NCBI RefSeq assembly: GCF_012689525.1
Contig: NZ_CP051514.1
Location: 2,046,001-2,110,000 of the forward strand
Reading direction: 5' to 3'
Source: Paraburkholderia aromaticivorans
GTDB lineage: Bacteria; Pseudomonadota; Gammaproteobacteria; Burkholderiales; Burkholderiaceae
DNA: 64,000 nucleotides
The notes under the pieces: model-generated
The model's input: only the letters and a program-made list of their open reading frames with translations
What the model was told of the DNA's origin: nothing
Database searches by the model: none
Shown here: positions 26,913 through 36,338 of the stretch, in pieces
Layout: every line of letters begins with the position of its first letter
Numbering within the stretch: the stretch's first letter is position 1
Program-made: the position numbers and the translations under genes

Positions 26913-29428
26913 GATTTGAGGCCGCCCTGGCTAAATCCGTTGGAATACACGCCGGGAAGGGGATTCGCTTCCGGCAAGTCCTTGGTGCGACCCTCCGCGA
27001 ACCAGCGCATGTCCACCGGCTGCTTGTCATCGTTGCTGGGAGGCGGCACGACGTGATAGCCCTTCTTCAGGAATTTCTTCCAGGTGGTCTGCCGGGGCAG
27101 GTCCGTGGAGTTGAAGATCCGTTCACACCAGGTCAGTTCCGACCCGCCGCCTTCCGAGTACATACCGCCGTAGCCGAGTCGCGTCATGATCTCCAGGAAA
27201 ATCTGGTAGTCCGATTTCGATTCGCCAAGAGGCTCGATACATTTGTGCTGCATGATCGTCATGCGATGATTGAGCTGGCTCTGTGCGTGCTGGATGTAAC
27301 CGCCGCAGTTTGCCCATTCGGATATGTCGTCACGCTCGAGAGCGGTACACGCCGGCAGGATGATGTCGGCGAACTGCGCCTCGTTCTCCATCCATATGGA
27401 TTGGTTGACAACGAACTCAAGCGACGCATGACGATACGCGTCGATAAGTTTGTTCGAGCCCGGAACTGTGCCGAATGAAGACGATCCGTAGCGGTAGAGC
27501 ATGTGAACGCGCGAATGGCCGAGCTTGGGATACGAGTATTGACCAAATTGCCCTTCGGCTGAGAAGCCGTCCCAAAAGTATCCGTCCGCGCTTCCCTGCG
27601 TGATTGCCTCGGCAAACCGTTGGCGAGGGATGGACTGCTTCACCGGATTGATCGTGATGATGTGCGGCATGCGGCAATAGTTGTTAGCCGCGCTTGCCGT
27701 GTAGGTCAGGTCGCCCGAGATTCCGCCCTCGGCATAGCCGGGAAAGTAAAAATTCAGGTCCTGAGGGGCGCCGATCTGAAGATTGCCGAAGTTGATCCCG
27801 GGCTTTCCCCATCCTTGCATGGCCATCATCATGACGAGGCTGCGCGTCCACTGGGCTCCGGTTTCCGTGCGGCATGCTCCGCCAAAACCCGCGCCGAGGC
27901 CACCTGCAGCGAGGTACGTTTTCTTCGACGCCCACAACTGCGCGAGGCTGCGCACGTCTTTTGCAGGAATGCCGGTTTCGGCTTCCTGCCACTCCGGCGT
28001 CTTCGGCGTGCCGTCCTCTTCGCCGAGCACATAAGCACGCCATTCGTCGAAGCCCGTTGTTCTTGTCGCTACATATTGCTCATCGTAGCTGCCGCTGATC
28101 ATCCATTCATGCATGATGGCGATCGCGAGGGCCGAGTCGGTGCCGGGCTTGATGGGCAGCCACTTTCCACCGAGGAACTGGGCGGATTGCGTCAGGTACG
28201 GGTCGATATGAACGAACTGTATTCCGAGCTGCTTCGCCCACAACCGGCGCTCGGTGCCCTCGAAGCCGGCGTACACGCCATTGGTCGACTCGGGATCGCT
28301 CGACCAGAAGACGATCACTTCCGCGTGTTCAAGACAGTCCTGCGTCGTACCGTAGAAGCTCGGCGTGCCCAGACGCAGACTGTTGCCGTAGTGGTGCATG
28401 GCGCCCCAGTACCAGCCTTCCCAGCTAATCGGGCTCATTTCGATGCGGGTATATCCAATCAGGTTACCGAAGCGCTGCATGGCGCTCAGGTAGTAGTTGA
28501 CGTTTCCCCACTGATGATGCGCACCCGTGGCCATCGCGATCGCGCCGGGACCATGTTCCTGCTTCATACGGCGGATCTCACCAACGACAATGTCGAGCGC
28601 TTCGTCCCAGCTGATACGCTCGTAGCCCGAAATTCCCCGCGTCTGAGGATTGCGTTCTCCCTTCGGGTCGTAATCGACCCGCTTCATGGGAGAAAGAATC
28701 CGTTTGTCCGAATAGACGAGGGATTTGAGCGAGAGCGCGTGCGGGCTGACGGTTGCACGCCGTGCCGGTGAAAACTGGCGGCCTCGCGCCGTGATGGTCC
28801 AACTGGGTCCGTCTTCCGCCGTCAGATCAATGGGCGTTGTCCGGATGATCTTGCCGTCTTTCACGAAGACAAAGACCGGCCCCCCATTGGTGAGCGTGAC
28901 ATAACGGGTGGTCCCATCTTTCATCCGGGTGCCTGTGCGCCAGGACGCTGTCTTCATCGTGTTCACCAACTGGCCGAACCAGACCAGAGCCTGATCGCTG
29001 CCACCCTGCGTGATCTTGAAGTTCTTGAGCGCATCGATCAGGAACGCGTGATCGGTCGTGGGCGCAAGCATCTGGCGTGCCGTGGCCGCATCCATGAACA
29101 CGAGTTCGGCGTCGGGCTTGGCGTTCACTCCCCAGCGCGCGGACACGGTGCCGTCTCTGAAATGGAGCTGTCGCGCCAGGCTGTTGTCTCTCAGCCGGAG
29201 CTGGATGACCCAATGCGCTGAACCGAGATGTTCCCGTACGGACGGAAACAGACGCGCTGCCACGCGCAGAGCGGTTGGCATCAGCCAAAGTATCAGTACG
29301 AGAATCTTTCTTTGCATACGAGTTCTCAAACGTTTTGTCAGTGCGAGACCACGAAGCGGTCGCAAATTCGGCCGTCTGTTGTATGATCTCTCTTGTGGCG
29401 GATGATTTGCAAAAAGATCATTCCATCC

Positions 29429-29496
29429 AATATAGATTCATATCGAATGATGTGTTTTAGAATGAATAAAGTCAAGGACTCCAGGGAATACCCTGG
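29429..29496 (-). promoter_or_regulatory. Promoter B with MarR-type operator and upstream dyad (drives the molybdoenzyme operon)
   Basis: Minus strand: -35 TTGACT (29475-29470), 17-nt spacer, -10 CATCAT (29452-29447), overlapping ATTCGATATGAAT, a perfect short inverted repeat. Just upstream of -35 is the dyad CCAGGGAATACCCTGG (29481-29496). The divergent MarR gene starts at 29574. Operator position over the -10 fits repression; the dyad position fits an activator or a second regulator site. Confidence 0.72.
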
Positions 29497-29573
29497 TCCG
29501 ATGTTTCTGATTGTCGTCTTTTCTCCAGTCGGGTTGTGTCCGGCTCGGGACTCCAACGTCGAGGAATGAACCC

Positions 29574-30113
29574 ATGCCCAAGTCGAACGCCGCTGCGGTC
29601 AAAGCAACCCGGGGAACGGCCGTACCACCGGTCGCCGCGGACAATCAGCCCTCTGACGTATTTGACGATCGCGGCAGAACCGTCCCGTGGATGGCCAGGA
29701 CCGTGCACAGACTCTACGACGCCCAGGCGCAGAAGATTCTGGACCGCGAGAACATCGCGATTGCGTACTGGTACTACTTACGGGTATTGGCGGAACGCGG
29801 CGAATTGAACCAGCTTGAACTGAGCAAGCGCGTCGGTATTGCGTCGACTACGGCGGTGCCCGCGCTAGACAACCTTGAAAAACGCGGCCTCGTGGAGAGA
29901 AAGCGCGACCCGAACGACAGGCGAAAGTATTTCGTCAGTTTGAAGGATGAAGGCAAGCGTCTCGTGGATGAGTTGCTGCCTGAGTTGACGGAGATGATCT
30001 CTGGTTCGCTTGATGGAATCACCCCGCGAGATATGCGTGTCTTCTGGAAAGTCGTGCATCAGATCGAGGCAAACCTCATCCAGAAGGCCCAGGATGATTC
30101 GGTCGTGGATTGA
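29574..30113 (+). CDS. MarR-family transcriptional regulator (first paralogue)
   Basis: A 179-aa winged-helix regulator. The HTH is in LNQLELSKRVGIASTTAVPA (recognition helix about residues 90-105), and the wing has ERKRDPNDRRKYFVSLKDEG. An N-terminal extension of about 40 residues is variable. It is highly similar over about 140 residues to the second MarR protein at 41943-42485 (shared DDRGRTVPWM, HRLY, QKILDRE, WYYLRVLA). It is divergent from promoter B, so it is the obvious candidate to bind the operator there and, by motif identity, at A, C, D and E. ATG 29574 has GAGGAA upstream. Confidence 0.9.
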   Translation: MPKSNAAAVKATRGTAVPPVAADNQPSDVFDDRGRTVPWMARTVHRLYDAQAQKILDRENIAIAYWYYLRVLAERGELNQLELSKRVGIASTTAVPALDNLEKRGLVERKRDPNDRRKYFVSLKDEGKRLVDELLPELTEMISGSLDGITPRDMRVFWKVVHQIEANLIQKAQDDSVVD

Positions 30114-30127
30114 ACGGGAGCAGCGCG

Positions 30128-31063
30128 TTAAGCGGTGTGCCATTCCTGCATATTTGGGTCCGCGAATTCACGAAGGCTCTCCAGTGCCATGGCCACTGCA
30201 TTGCGATTGACGTTTTCGGCGTGCCAATAGAGCGAGACGGATCCAAAGCCCGCCAGTTGAATTGGCAGAATCCGAAGCGCGTTCAATTGTTCGAATCGAA
30301 GGGCGGCGCGGTGCGATGCGACGCCCACCAGTTCCGTGTTGTTCAGCAACGTCAGGTTGAGAATGGAGGAATTGGATTCGACGCAATGGCCCGGTAGCGT
30401 GCGCCCCTCCGCCGCTAGCGCCGCTTCCAGTGCATTTCGCACGGGCGTGCCTTGCGGCCAGACGATCCACGAATAGGCGAGCACGTCATCCCAACCGAGC
30501 GCCGCGCGTCCGGCGAGCGGGTGCTGCGGTCCTGCGACGAAGTTGATCGGCTCCGTGTAGAGCGTCACCGTTTGCAGTTGCGGATCGTCGTACTGCTGAC
30601 CCGAGCGTCCAACAACAATGTCAAGCTCGCCGCGCGCGAGTTGCGGCATCAACTGGTTCATCGTGCTTTCGACAAGCCGCACCTGGGCGTGCGGCATGCG
30701 CTCGAGCAGCCGGGATACGGCGAGGGGCACGGTATCGGCCGCCGATACGCCCGACGTTCCAATGCTCACCAGACCGCTGCCACCTTCACGCATGGCCTGC
30801 ATGTCGTCGCGCGCGACGTCGAGATGAGCCTCGATGCGGCGCGCGTGTTCGATCAATGCCTCGCCATACGACGTGGGCCGCAAGCCGCGCGCGTGCCGGT
30901 CAAATAGCGGCAGGCCGACGTCCTCCTCCAGTTCCTTGAGCCATTTCGACAACGCCGGTTGCGTCGTATTGAGCGCCGCGGCCGATTGACTCAAATTGCC
31001 TGTGCTCGCGAGACTCAGCAGTACCTGCAAATGCCTCAGACGAAGGCGGTAAGTCCAGTCCAT
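30128..31063 (-). CDS. LysR-family transcriptional regulator
   Basis: A 311-aa LTTR. The N-terminal HTH (LRHLQVLLSLASTGNLSQSA, ALNTTQPALSKWLKELEEDV) is followed by the effector-binding domain of type 2 PBP fold. It lies divergent from the gentisate genes starting at 31230 and therefore probably activates them in response to gentisate or its precursor. The 166-bp spacer is AT-rich and could hold its binding site. The C-terminus is convergent with the MarR gene, 14 nt apart. Effector identity is inference. Confidence 0.9.
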   Translation of the reverse strand: MDWTYRLRLRHLQVLLSLASTGNLSQSAAALNTTQPALSKWLKELEEDVGLPLFDRHARGLRPTSYGEALIEHARRIEAHLDVARDDMQAMREGGSGLVSIGTSGVSAADTVPLAVSRLLERMPHAQVRLVESTMNQLMPQLARGELDIVVGRSGQQYDDPQLQTVTLYTEPINFVAGPQHPLAGRAALGWDDVLAYSWIVWPQGTPVRNALEAALAAEGRTLPGHCVESNSSILNLTLLNNTELVGVASHRAALRFEQLNALRILPIQLAGFGSVSLYWHAENVNRNAVAMALESLREFADPNMQEWHTA

Positions 31064-31229
31064 CGGCTAATCCTCCTGCCGGGAGATATACCCAAAATTA
31101 TATGAATTAGATGTTTTCATCATTTTACTGGATATAGCTTCGTCGCATATAAATGATGCACAGGGCCCATGAGACCGACGCTTGAATAGCCGACGTGCCT
31201 GACCAAGGGGACACCGAAAGGAGACGCGA

Positions 31230-32276
31230 ATGACACACGACAATCCGGGCGCATCGCGCGCGGCCTACTACGAGCAGATCGCGCGGTTGCGTATGGCACC
31301 GCTGTGGGAATCGCTGCACAACCTCGTGCCGAAGGCGCCGCAGCCCAAAGCCCAGCCGGCCATCTGGAAATATGCGCAGGTGCGCGATCTCGTGATGCAG
31401 GCCGGTTCCATTATCAGCGCCGAAGAAGCCGTGCGCCGCGTGCTGGTGCTCGAAAACCCCGGCTTGCCCGGCAAGTCCAGTATGACGCTGAACCTGTACG
31501 CCGGACTGCAGTTGATCTTGCCGGGCGAAATTGCGCCGAGTCACCGGCATACGCAGTCGGCGCTGCGTTTTATCGTCGAAGGCAAGGGTGCGTGGACGGC
31601 CGTGAACGGTGAGCGCGCCACCATGCATCCGGGCGATTTCATCATTACGCCGTCGTGGACGTGGCACGACCACGGCAACCCGTCGGTGGAAGACGGCGGC
31701 GAGCCCGTCGTGTGGCTCGACGGCCTCGATATTCCTCTAGTTGCGCAGATGGATGCCGGTTTTGCCGAGAACTTCCCCGAGGCGACGCAGCCGATTGCGC
31801 GCCCCGAGGGCGACAGCTTCGCGCGCTTCGGTCACAACATGGTGCCCGTGCGGCATCGCGTGTCCGATCCCACTTCGCCGATATTCAGCTACCCGTATGA
31901 GCGCAGCCGCGAAGCGCTCGACGCGCTGTATCGCAACGGCGAACTCGACGAGTGGGACGGCGTGAAGTTGCGCTATGTGAATCCGGCGACGGGCGGCTGG
32001 CCGATGCCGACCATCGCGACGTTCATGCAATACCTGCCCACAGGCTTCAAGGGCCGCTCTTATCGCAGCACCGATGCAACCGTCTATTGCGTCGTGGAAG
32101 GCAAAGGCACCGCGAAGATCGGTAATGACGAATTTACGTTCGAACCGCATGACGTGTTCGTCGCACCGTCGTGGGCGTCCGTGCAACTGTCGGCATCGGC
32201 GGAAAGCGTGCTGTTCAGTTATTCGGATCGTCCCGTGCTCGCCGCGCTGAATCTGTTGCGCGAAGAACGCGCCTGA
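31230..32276 (+). CDS. Gentisate 1,2-dioxygenase
   Basis: A 348-aa bicupin non-haem Fe(II) ring-cleavage enzyme that converts gentisate to maleylpyruvate. N-terminal cupin: [20 protein letters not shown] with His-x-His metal ligands, and [17 protein letters not shown] with the third His. C-terminal cupin: [19 protein letters not shown] and [15 protein letters not shown]. Length and order fit the family. ATG 31230 is preceded by AAAGGAGACGCG. It is the first gene of a complete lower gentisate pathway (hydrolase and isomerase follow). Confidence 0.93.
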   Translation: MTHDNPGASRAAYYEQIARLRMAPLWESLHNLVPKAPQPKAQPAIWKYAQVRDLVMQAGSIISAEEAVRRVLVLENPGLPGKSSMTLNLYAGLQLILPGEIAPSHRHTQSALRFIVEGKGAWTAVNGERATMHPGDFIITPSWTWHDHGNPSVEDGGEPVVWLDGLDIPLVAQMDAGFAENFPEATQPIARPEGDSFARFGHNMVPVRHRVSDPTSPIFSYPYERSREALDALYRNGELDEWDGVKLRYVNPATGGWPMPTIATFMQYLPTGFKGRSYRSTDATVYCVVEGKGTAKIGNDEFTFEPHDVFVAPSWASVQLSASAESVLFSYSDRPVLAALNLLREERA

Positions 32277-32348
32277 CCCATCTGTATTTTGACCACACGT
32301 GTTGTACGTGCGTGTGTGCTCTCCCTTATCTATTGAGTCGACATCAAC

Positions 32349-33047
32349 ATGACTTTTGTTTTCCCGCCCGAAGCACCTGTTGCCGTTCCCGTCGCCGGTA
32401 GTGACGCTCAATTCGCGGTGCGCCGCGTCTATTGCGTGGGCCGCAACTACGCGGCGCACGCACGCGAAATGGGCTTCGATCCCGATCGCGAGCCGCCATT
32501 CTTCTTCTGCAAACCGGCCGATGCCGTTGTGCCGGTCGCGTATGGCGAGACACTCGAACTGGCCTATCCGGCGCAGACGCAGAACTATCATTATGAAGCG
32601 GAGCTTGTCGCGGTAATTGGAAAGGGCGGTTCGGATATTGCGGTTGAACAGGCGCTGGATCATGTTTGGGGCTACGCGGTCGGTCTCGATATGACACGCC
32701 GCGACCTGCAGATGAAGATGCGCGAAATGGGCCGTCCGTGGGAAATCGGCAAGGCGTTCGACCGTTCCGCTCCTATCGGCCCGATTCATCCTGTCAGCAC
32801 TGTCGGTCACTTTGAAAGCGGCGCGTTGTGGCTCAGCGTCAATGGCGAGACGAAACAGAAGAGCGATGTGTCAAATCTGATCTGGTCGGTGGCTGAAACC
32901 GTTTCGGACCTGTCGAAATTCTTCCGCCTCGAACCGGGCGACGTGATTTTCACCGGCACGCCCGAAGGGGTTGGCGCAGTGAAGACGGGCGACACGATGA
33001 AGGTCGGCGTCGAGCGCCTGGGTGAAGTGACGGTACGCGTGGTCTGA
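32349..33047 (+). CDS. Fumarylpyruvate hydrolase (FAH family)
   Basis: A 232-aa enzyme of the fumarylacetoacetate hydrolase superfamily. It splits fumarylpyruvate to fumarate and pyruvate. CVGRNYAAHAREMGFD is at the N-terminus, FFCKPADAVVP is followed by the metal-binding Glu in NYHYEAELVAVIGKGG, and then DMTRRDLQMKMREMGRPWE and EPGDVIFTGTPEGVGAVKTG. Position directly after gentisate dioxygenase supports the specific name over other FAH enzymes. Confidence 0.9.
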   Translation: MTFVFPPEAPVAVPVAGSDAQFAVRRVYCVGRNYAAHAREMGFDPDREPPFFFCKPADAVVPVAYGETLELAYPAQTQNYHYEAELVAVIGKGGSDIAVEQALDHVWGYAVGLDMTRRDLQMKMREMGRPWEIGKAFDRSAPIGPIHPVSTVGHFESGALWLSVNGETKQKSDVSNLIWSVAETVSDLSKFFRLEPGDVIFTGTPEGVGAVKTGDTMKVGVERLGEVTVRVV

Positions 33048-33080
33048 TTGACGCAATCTGCAATGGACGGAGATCTACTC

Positions 33081-33722
33081 GTGCAACTCCATAGCTTCTT
33101 TAACAGCTCGACGTCCTACCGCGTGCGCATTGCGCTCGCGCTCAAAGGTCTGACGTACGACACGCTGCCCGTCAATATCCGCGTCGGCGAGCATCGCACA
33201 GCGGATTACGTGGCGAACGTGAATCCGTCCGCGTCGGTGCCCGCGCTGATCGATGGCGATTTCAAGCTCGGCCAGTCACTCGCGATCATCGACTATCTCG
33301 ATCAGATACATCCCGAGCCGCGCCTGATCCCGCTTGAACGCGCACGGCGCGCGCGCGTGCTGGAGCTTTCGACGCTGATTGCCTGCGACATTCATCCTGT
33401 CAACAATCTGCGCGTGCTGCGCTATCTGGAGACGGAACTGAAGGTGACGCCGCAGCAAAAAACCGCGTGGTATCGGCACTGGATCGCTCAGGGGATGGCG
33501 GGCGTCGAACGCATGCTCGAACGCGGCAACAAGGGCCCGTGGTGCTTCGGCGCCCAGCCGACGCTCGCCGACGTGTCCCTCGTGCCGCAGATCGCCAACG
33601 CTTTGCGCATGGACTGTGATTTGAGCGCTTATCCGCGCAGCCTTGCGGTGTATGAGCATGCGTCGACGCACCGGGCATTCGCTGCTGCGGAGCCGCAGCG
33701 TCAGCCCGATTACGTTGTTTGA
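33081..33722 (+). CDS. Maleylpyruvate isomerase (GST zeta type)
   Basis: A glutathione S-transferase-fold isomerase, 213 aa, converting maleylpyruvate to fumarylpyruvate with glutathione. The N-terminal motif SSTSYRVRIALALKGL holds the catalytic Ser and Arg. NPSASVPALIDGD and LGQSLAIIDYLDQ follow, and the C-terminal helical domain includes ADVSLVPQIANALR. GTG 33081 fits the family N-terminus and has GGAG 8 nt upstream. ATG 33063 has no visible Shine-Dalgarno. Together with the preceding two genes it completes the glutathione-dependent gentisate route. Confidence 0.87.
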   Translation: MQLHSFFNSSTSYRVRIALALKGLTYDTLPVNIRVGEHRTADYVANVNPSASVPALIDGDFKLGQSLAIIDYLDQIHPEPRLIPLERARRARVLELSTLIACDIHPVNNLRVLRYLETELKVTPQQKTAWYRHWIAQGMAGVERMLERGNKGPWCFGAQPTLADVSLVPQIANALRMDCDLSAYPRSLAVYEHASTHRAFAAAEPQRQPDYVV

Positions 33723-33738
33723 TTGCAGGGAGACAATC

Positions 33739-34444
33739 ATGAGTGAGACAAACAATGGCCGCCGCGTGCTGGTGATCGGCGGCGGTATCGGTGGACTCGC
33801 CGCTGCGCTAGCGCTGGCACGGCAGGGCATTCGGGTACAACTGCTCGAGCAGGCGCCGGAGATACAGGAGATCGGCGCGGGCATCCAGTTGGCCGCGAAC
33901 GCGTTCAATGCGCTCGATGCCTTGGGTGTCGGCGAGGCGGCGCGCGGCCGGGCCGTGTTCACCGACTATCTGAGCCTGAGGGACGCGCTCGACGCGAGGG
34001 AAATCGTGCGCATCGACGTGGGGGCGCCGTATCGCGCGTTTCGGCAATCCGTATGCGGTGATTCATCGCGTTGACATTCATCTGTCGATTCTCGAAGCCG
34101 TCAAGGATCATCCGCTGATTCAGTTCCACACGAATACGCAGGTCTGCACGCTGGATCAGGATGCCAATGGCGTGACCGTGACTGACCAGCATGGCGAGCG
34201 CTACAGCGCGGACGCAGTGATTGGCTGCGACGGCGTGAAGTCGGCGATACGCAAGGCGCTGATTGGAGACGCGCATAGCGTGACGGGACATGTGGTGTAT
34301 CGCGCAGTCGTCGATGTCGAGAACATGTCCAAGGATCTGCAAATCAATGCGTCCGTCGTTTGGGCGGGGCCGCATTGTCATCTTGTGCATTACCCGCTGC
34401 GCGGCGGCCAGCAATACAACCTCGCCGGCTGCTGGACATCATGA
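33739..34444 (+). pseudogene. 3-hydroxybenzoate 6-hydroxylase-like FAD monooxygenase, frameshifted and truncated
   Basis: The N-terminus MSETNNGRRVLVIGGGIGGL has the GxGxxG motif, followed by QEIGAGIQLAANAFNALDAL. At about 34040 one base is missing: APYRAF breaks off, while the next frame continues RFGNPYAVIHRVDIHLSILE, then CDGVKSAIRKALIGD (DG motif). After HYPLRGGQQYNLAG the sequence changes to unrelated coding DNA, so the GD motif region and C-terminus are lost. The intact enzyme would make gentisate from 3-hydroxybenzoate, the natural entry to the genes upstream. It is non-functional here. Confidence 0.87.
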
Positions 34445-34464
34445 CGGCGGTGCGCGGCGAGTAG

Positions 34465-34995
34465 TCGACTCCGTTCAAGGACGAGGTTGCGTACCGTGCC
34501 GCATTCGGCCCAGTCTCGTCGCTCCTGCTCATCGGTCCTCAATTGGGCATCGGCCGCGCTGCGTTGAAGTACGTTATCGAGAAGGCGCCTCAACGAGCTA
34601 TCGCGTACACGTCGTTCACCAGGCAGACCGATTCGACGGTATTTCAGGTGCAGGTGGCGGAGGCCGCGTTGAAGATCGATAGCGCACATTTGCGCGCCTT
34701 CCGTGCCGCAGATGAGATCGACGATCTAGCTCGCCGCAATGCATCTCCGGACTACATCACACGGGCCTGCGTCCGCGCTGATACCGGTGTTGTAGCCACT
34801 GATATTACCGACGCCCTCAATACGCTGATCTTCGCCCATGGCGCAGGAAGTTTTGCCGAGACGAGTCCGATGCAACGCTGGTGGCGCGATTCGAATACTG
34901 CGGCCCGTCATGCGATTGTCCTCCCTGCTATTGGGACTGAGCTTTACGGGAAGGCTCTGTTAGGCGTGGAGAACACGGTTACGCCGCTGGTTTAA
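34465..34995 (+). pseudogene. C-terminal remnant of a flavin-dependent monooxygenase (acyl-CoA dehydrogenase fold)
   Basis: An open frame after TAG at 34462 reads LLLIGPQLGIGRAALKYVIE, TSFTRQTDSTVFQVQVAEAA, then AETSPMQRWWRDSNTAARHA and KALLGVENTVTPLV. This is the C-terminal helical domain of two-component flavin monooxygenases (HsaA / naphthocyclinone hydroxylase type). The N-terminal half is missing and there is no proper start codon or RBS. The fragment is fused directly to the truncated hydroxylase upstream, so a deletion joined two unrelated genes. Confidence 0.75.
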
Positions 34996-35023
34996 CCACG
35001 AAAGACTCTGTTGATGCAACGCT

Positions 35024-35065
35024 GCCCGTCTTACCTGATGTGCTACAAAATCGAGTAAGACGGGC
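35024..35065 (+). terminator. Hairpin after the gentisate cluster
   Basis: An 11-bp perfect stem GCCCGTCTTAC / GTAAGACGGGC with a 20-nt loop, 28 nt after the last remnant frame. There is no T-run, so its efficiency is uncertain. It probably ends plus-strand transcription. Confidence 0.4.
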
Positions 35066-35081
35066 GGCGAACTATCTCCGT

Positions 35082-35105
35082 TGGCGTACAGATGTCTGTA
35101 CGCCA
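35082..35105 (-). terminator. Hairpin terminator after the porin gene
   Basis: A perfect 11-bp stem TGGCGTACAGA / TCTGTACGCCA with a 2-nt gap (effective loop about 4 nt), 12 nt beyond the minus-strand porin stop. It is symmetrical and may serve both convergent units. Confidence 0.5.
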
Positions 35106-35117
35106 TCAAGTCATCGG

Positions 35118-36188
35118 TTAGAAGAAGTGCATGATGCCGATGTAGCCGCCTTGCTGGTTGTGGCCAGGCAGCGGTTGAGAGTCAGCCGTCTCGACCGGGA
35201 ACGCGGAATTCTTGCCGTTGAACATCTCTCCGACGGTCAGATAAAGGAAGGTCCGTTTCGAAAGATTGTAGGTGGTGCCGATGGCACCAAGATTTCCCGA
35301 GCCGCCACCATGATTCACGTTGCCGTGATACCAGCCGGCCTGAAAGGCGAGGGCGGGGGTTGCCTGATAAGAGGCGCCCACCCACTCTTGCTGGCTCCGC
35401 GTCGCGGCGGCCGGGTTGAAAGAAGTCGCGAGTGTGTCTTGCCCTGACGAGACAAGCTGTTGAAAGCCGGTGTAGAACTTCAGTCCGCCCACCTGGTAGG
35501 TGGCACCCACCATGTATTCGCGCGACGCGGCATACAGGTCGGAGAATTTGCCGTTGGCGTCGCGAACTTCTTCGTATACGCCGTAGGCAGCAAAGTTCAC
35601 GAGCGTGTATTGTGCGCTCACACTGAACTGGCGGCCGCCGCGGAAGTTGCCGGCCTCATTGCCGAATCCATCCTGAGCGCGGAACGAGAAACCGCTCCAG
35701 ATTGGCGAATTGTAGGTGACCACGTTCGATCGTGGACCCCACGCTCGCCCGTATGCGAAATTGCCCACACCAATGCCCACTTGTTCTCCGAGTGGGTCAA
35801 TGTACCAACCCGTTTCATCCGTGAGGCTCATGGCTCGTCCAAACCAGATACTTCCGTATGTGTCGTGAGACAGGCCCACATAGGCGTCGCGGGTAAAAAT
35901 CGTGTCTGGCGGGGTCTGGCCTGTACCGGAGGTAAAAAGGCTTTCGAGTTTAAAGACGGCGTGCAGGCCGCCTCCGAGGTCTTCATCACCTTTCAGGCCA
36001 AACCAGCTGTATCCGTACTGGTTGCTACCGAACCTGAAATTGTTCTTCGACTGGCCGTTTGGCGTTGCGACGTTCGTGACGAAATCGAGACCTGATGCGA
36101 CGCGTCCGTACAAGGTCACCGTGCTCTGTGCGTAGGTGTTGCAGGCACAGAAAGCCATCAACGATGCGCAGTAAATAATCTTTCTCAT
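35118..36188 (-). CDS. Gram-negative porin
   Basis: A 356-aa outer-membrane porin of the Burkholderia/Neisseria type. The signal peptide is MRKIIYCASLMAFCACNTYA, with mature start QSTVTLYGRVASGLDFV. Internal markers are YSWFGLKGDEDLGGGLHAVF (loop 3 region) and TRDAYVGLSHDTYGSIWFGR; the C-terminus GGYIGIMHFF ends in Phe. ATG 36188 is preceded by AAGGATAACGAA. It lies downstream of the ABC importer genes on the same strand but is separated by about 150 bp, so it may be co-regulated or separate. Confidence 0.9.
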   Translation of the reverse strand: MRKIIYCASLMAFCACNTYAQSTVTLYGRVASGLDFVTNVATPNGQSKNNFRFGSNQYGYSWFGLKGDEDLGGGLHAVFKLESLFTSGTGQTPPDTIFTRDAYVGLSHDTYGSIWFGRAMSLTDETGWYIDPLGEQVGIGVGNFAYGRAWGPRSNVVTYNSPIWSGFSFRAQDGFGNEAGNFRGGRQFSVSAQYTLVNFAAYGVYEEVRDANGKFSDLYAASREYMVGATYQVGGLKFYTGFQQLVSSGQDTLATSFNPAAATRSQQEWVGASYQATPALAFQAGWYHGNVNHGGGSGNLGAIGTTYNLSKRTFLYLTVGEMFNGKNSAFPVETADSQPLPGHNQQGGYIGIMHFF

Positions 36189-36338
36189 TTCGTTATCCTT
36201 AAAAAAGGAGTCTCCATGGATTGCGTGCCGACCTCTGGTGGGTCGATGCAATCGGCTTGAAAATTCAGACCCGTTCGTACGGCGTTGAACTGATCGGACG
36301 ATTGGCCCTGAGAATCAAACTTCCGCTACGACTTTTCA

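Larger units (their letters stand above)
25254..29317 (-). pseudogene. Molybdopterin oxidoreductase, transhydroxylase-like large subunit with SCP2-like N-terminal domain, split by IS30
   Basis: About 995 aa if rejoined. N-terminal region (residues about 1-115): a hydrophobic helix ILVLILWLMPTALRVAARL, then an SCP2-like domain with LHFRDGTVSARWGVNAKPDA and IDALKNFKITQGGSDQALVW. Next is the bis-MGD catalytic body: GYERISWDEALDIVVGEIRR, VIVFWSSDPESTNGVYAGFE, IKPGTDSALAIAIMHEWM, then the C-terminal cofactor-binding domain (FPLQLVTNHPVYSFHTQAD) beyond the insertion. There is no N-terminal CxxC Fe-S motif, as in transhydroxylase large subunits. The IS separates the C-terminal cap, so the enzyme is probably dead. 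ATG 29317 chosen; TTG 29365 is possible. Confidence 0.85.

Noticed and set aside
27620..28771. 383-codon plus-strand open frame
   Set aside because: It is opposite the molybdoenzyme large subunit, which has clear domain motifs. The plus-strand product is Arg/His-rich with no recognisable family.
31064..31229. Possible sixth copy of the MarR operator before the gentisate genes
   Set aside because: The AT-rich spacer has ATATAAATGATG-like words, but the TTGAC-N17 and ATTCGATAT patterns are absent. A LysR gene is divergent here, so different control is likely.
31737..32810. 357-codon minus-strand open frame
   Set aside because: It is opposite gentisate dioxygenase and fumarylpyruvate hydrolase, both with clear catalytic motifs.
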